Below, piece by piece: positions 5,611 through 5,663 of a DNA stretch of 5,663 nucleotides. This DNA is from an uncultured Alphaproteobacteria bacterium (lineage in GTDB: Bacteria; Pseudomonadota; Alphaproteobacteria; Rs-D84): NCBI GenBank assembly GCA_937888635.1, contig CALARG010000045.1:1-5663 (forward strand), given 5' to 3'. Position 1 is the stretch's first letter, and every line of letters starts with the position of its first letter. A model generated the notes under the pieces. The model did not search any database and was not told the origin of the DNA. It was given only the letters and a program-made list of their open reading frames with translations. The position numbers and the translations under genes were made by a program.

Positions 5611-5663
5611 GGCAGCGTAGCTCAGTGGTAGAGCAGAGGAATCATAATCCTTTGGTCGGGGGT
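5611..5663 (+). tRNA. tRNA-Met (anticodon CAT), partial at window end
   Basis: The cloverleaf can be followed from its 5' end: acceptor arm GGCAGCG (5611-5617), TA, D stem GCTC/GAGC (5620-5623 and 5631-5634) with a compact 7-base loop containing GG, anticodon stem GAGGA/TCCTT (5636-5640 and 5648-5652), loop ATCATAA with CAT at 5643-5645, variable TGGTC, and the T-stem start GGGGG (5658-5662). The 3' third lies outside the window. The anticodon arm lacks the three G-C pairs of initiator tRNA and resembles bacterial elongator tRNA-Met. A tRNA-Ile2 (lysidine-modified CAT) is a less likely alternative. Confidence 0.9.

Overview
The window reads as a chromosomal segment of a Gram-negative bacterium, most likely an alphaproteobacterium. 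The GyrB sequence has the proteobacterial layout, including the long domain inserted after the TOPRIM region, and a PagL-type outer-membrane lipid A deacylase homologue implies LPS. AT-rich spacers and moderately AT-leaning genes would fit a host-associated lineage, but the genus cannot be told from this sequence. I see no insertion sequence, prophage structural gene or CRISPR array.

Layout. Positions 1-97 carry no supported gene. A minus-strand gene (98-667) encodes a RusA-like Holliday-junction resolvase homologue with all the family's acidic residues. It diverges from gyrB (742-3141, plus strand) across a 74-bp spacer. That spacer holds back-to-back sigma70-like promoters overlapping a perfect 6-bp dyad. 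gyrB ends just before a GC-rich perfect hairpin (3148-3169). A 99-residue coiled-coil protein of unknown function follows (3192-3491). It overlaps by 8 bp the start of a 224-residue helix-hairpin-helix (HhH-GPD) DNA glycosylase-like protein (3484-4158). After an 82-bp spacer with two crossing inverted repeats comes ung, uracil-DNA glycosylase (4241-4903). Ung converges, with only 7 bp between stop codons, on a minus-strand gene for a secreted PagL-like protein (4911-5471). An AT-rich spacer then carries a strong tRNA-type promoter and a tRNA-Met(CAT), cut by the window end.

Taken together, four of the six protein genes act on DNA: topology (GyrB), junction resolution (RusA-like) and base excision (HhH-GPD protein, Ung). 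The coiled-coil gene is probably translationally coupled to the HhH-GPD gene and may serve it, but that is inference. The most useful leads are the gyrB/RusA-like shared promoter-operator, the HhH-GPD protein with a displaced catalytic-lysine position, the PagL homologue lacking the usual catalytic glutamate and apparently leaderless, and the crossing inverted repeats upstream of ung. I did not find an obviously new multi-gene system; these are focused, checkable oddities.
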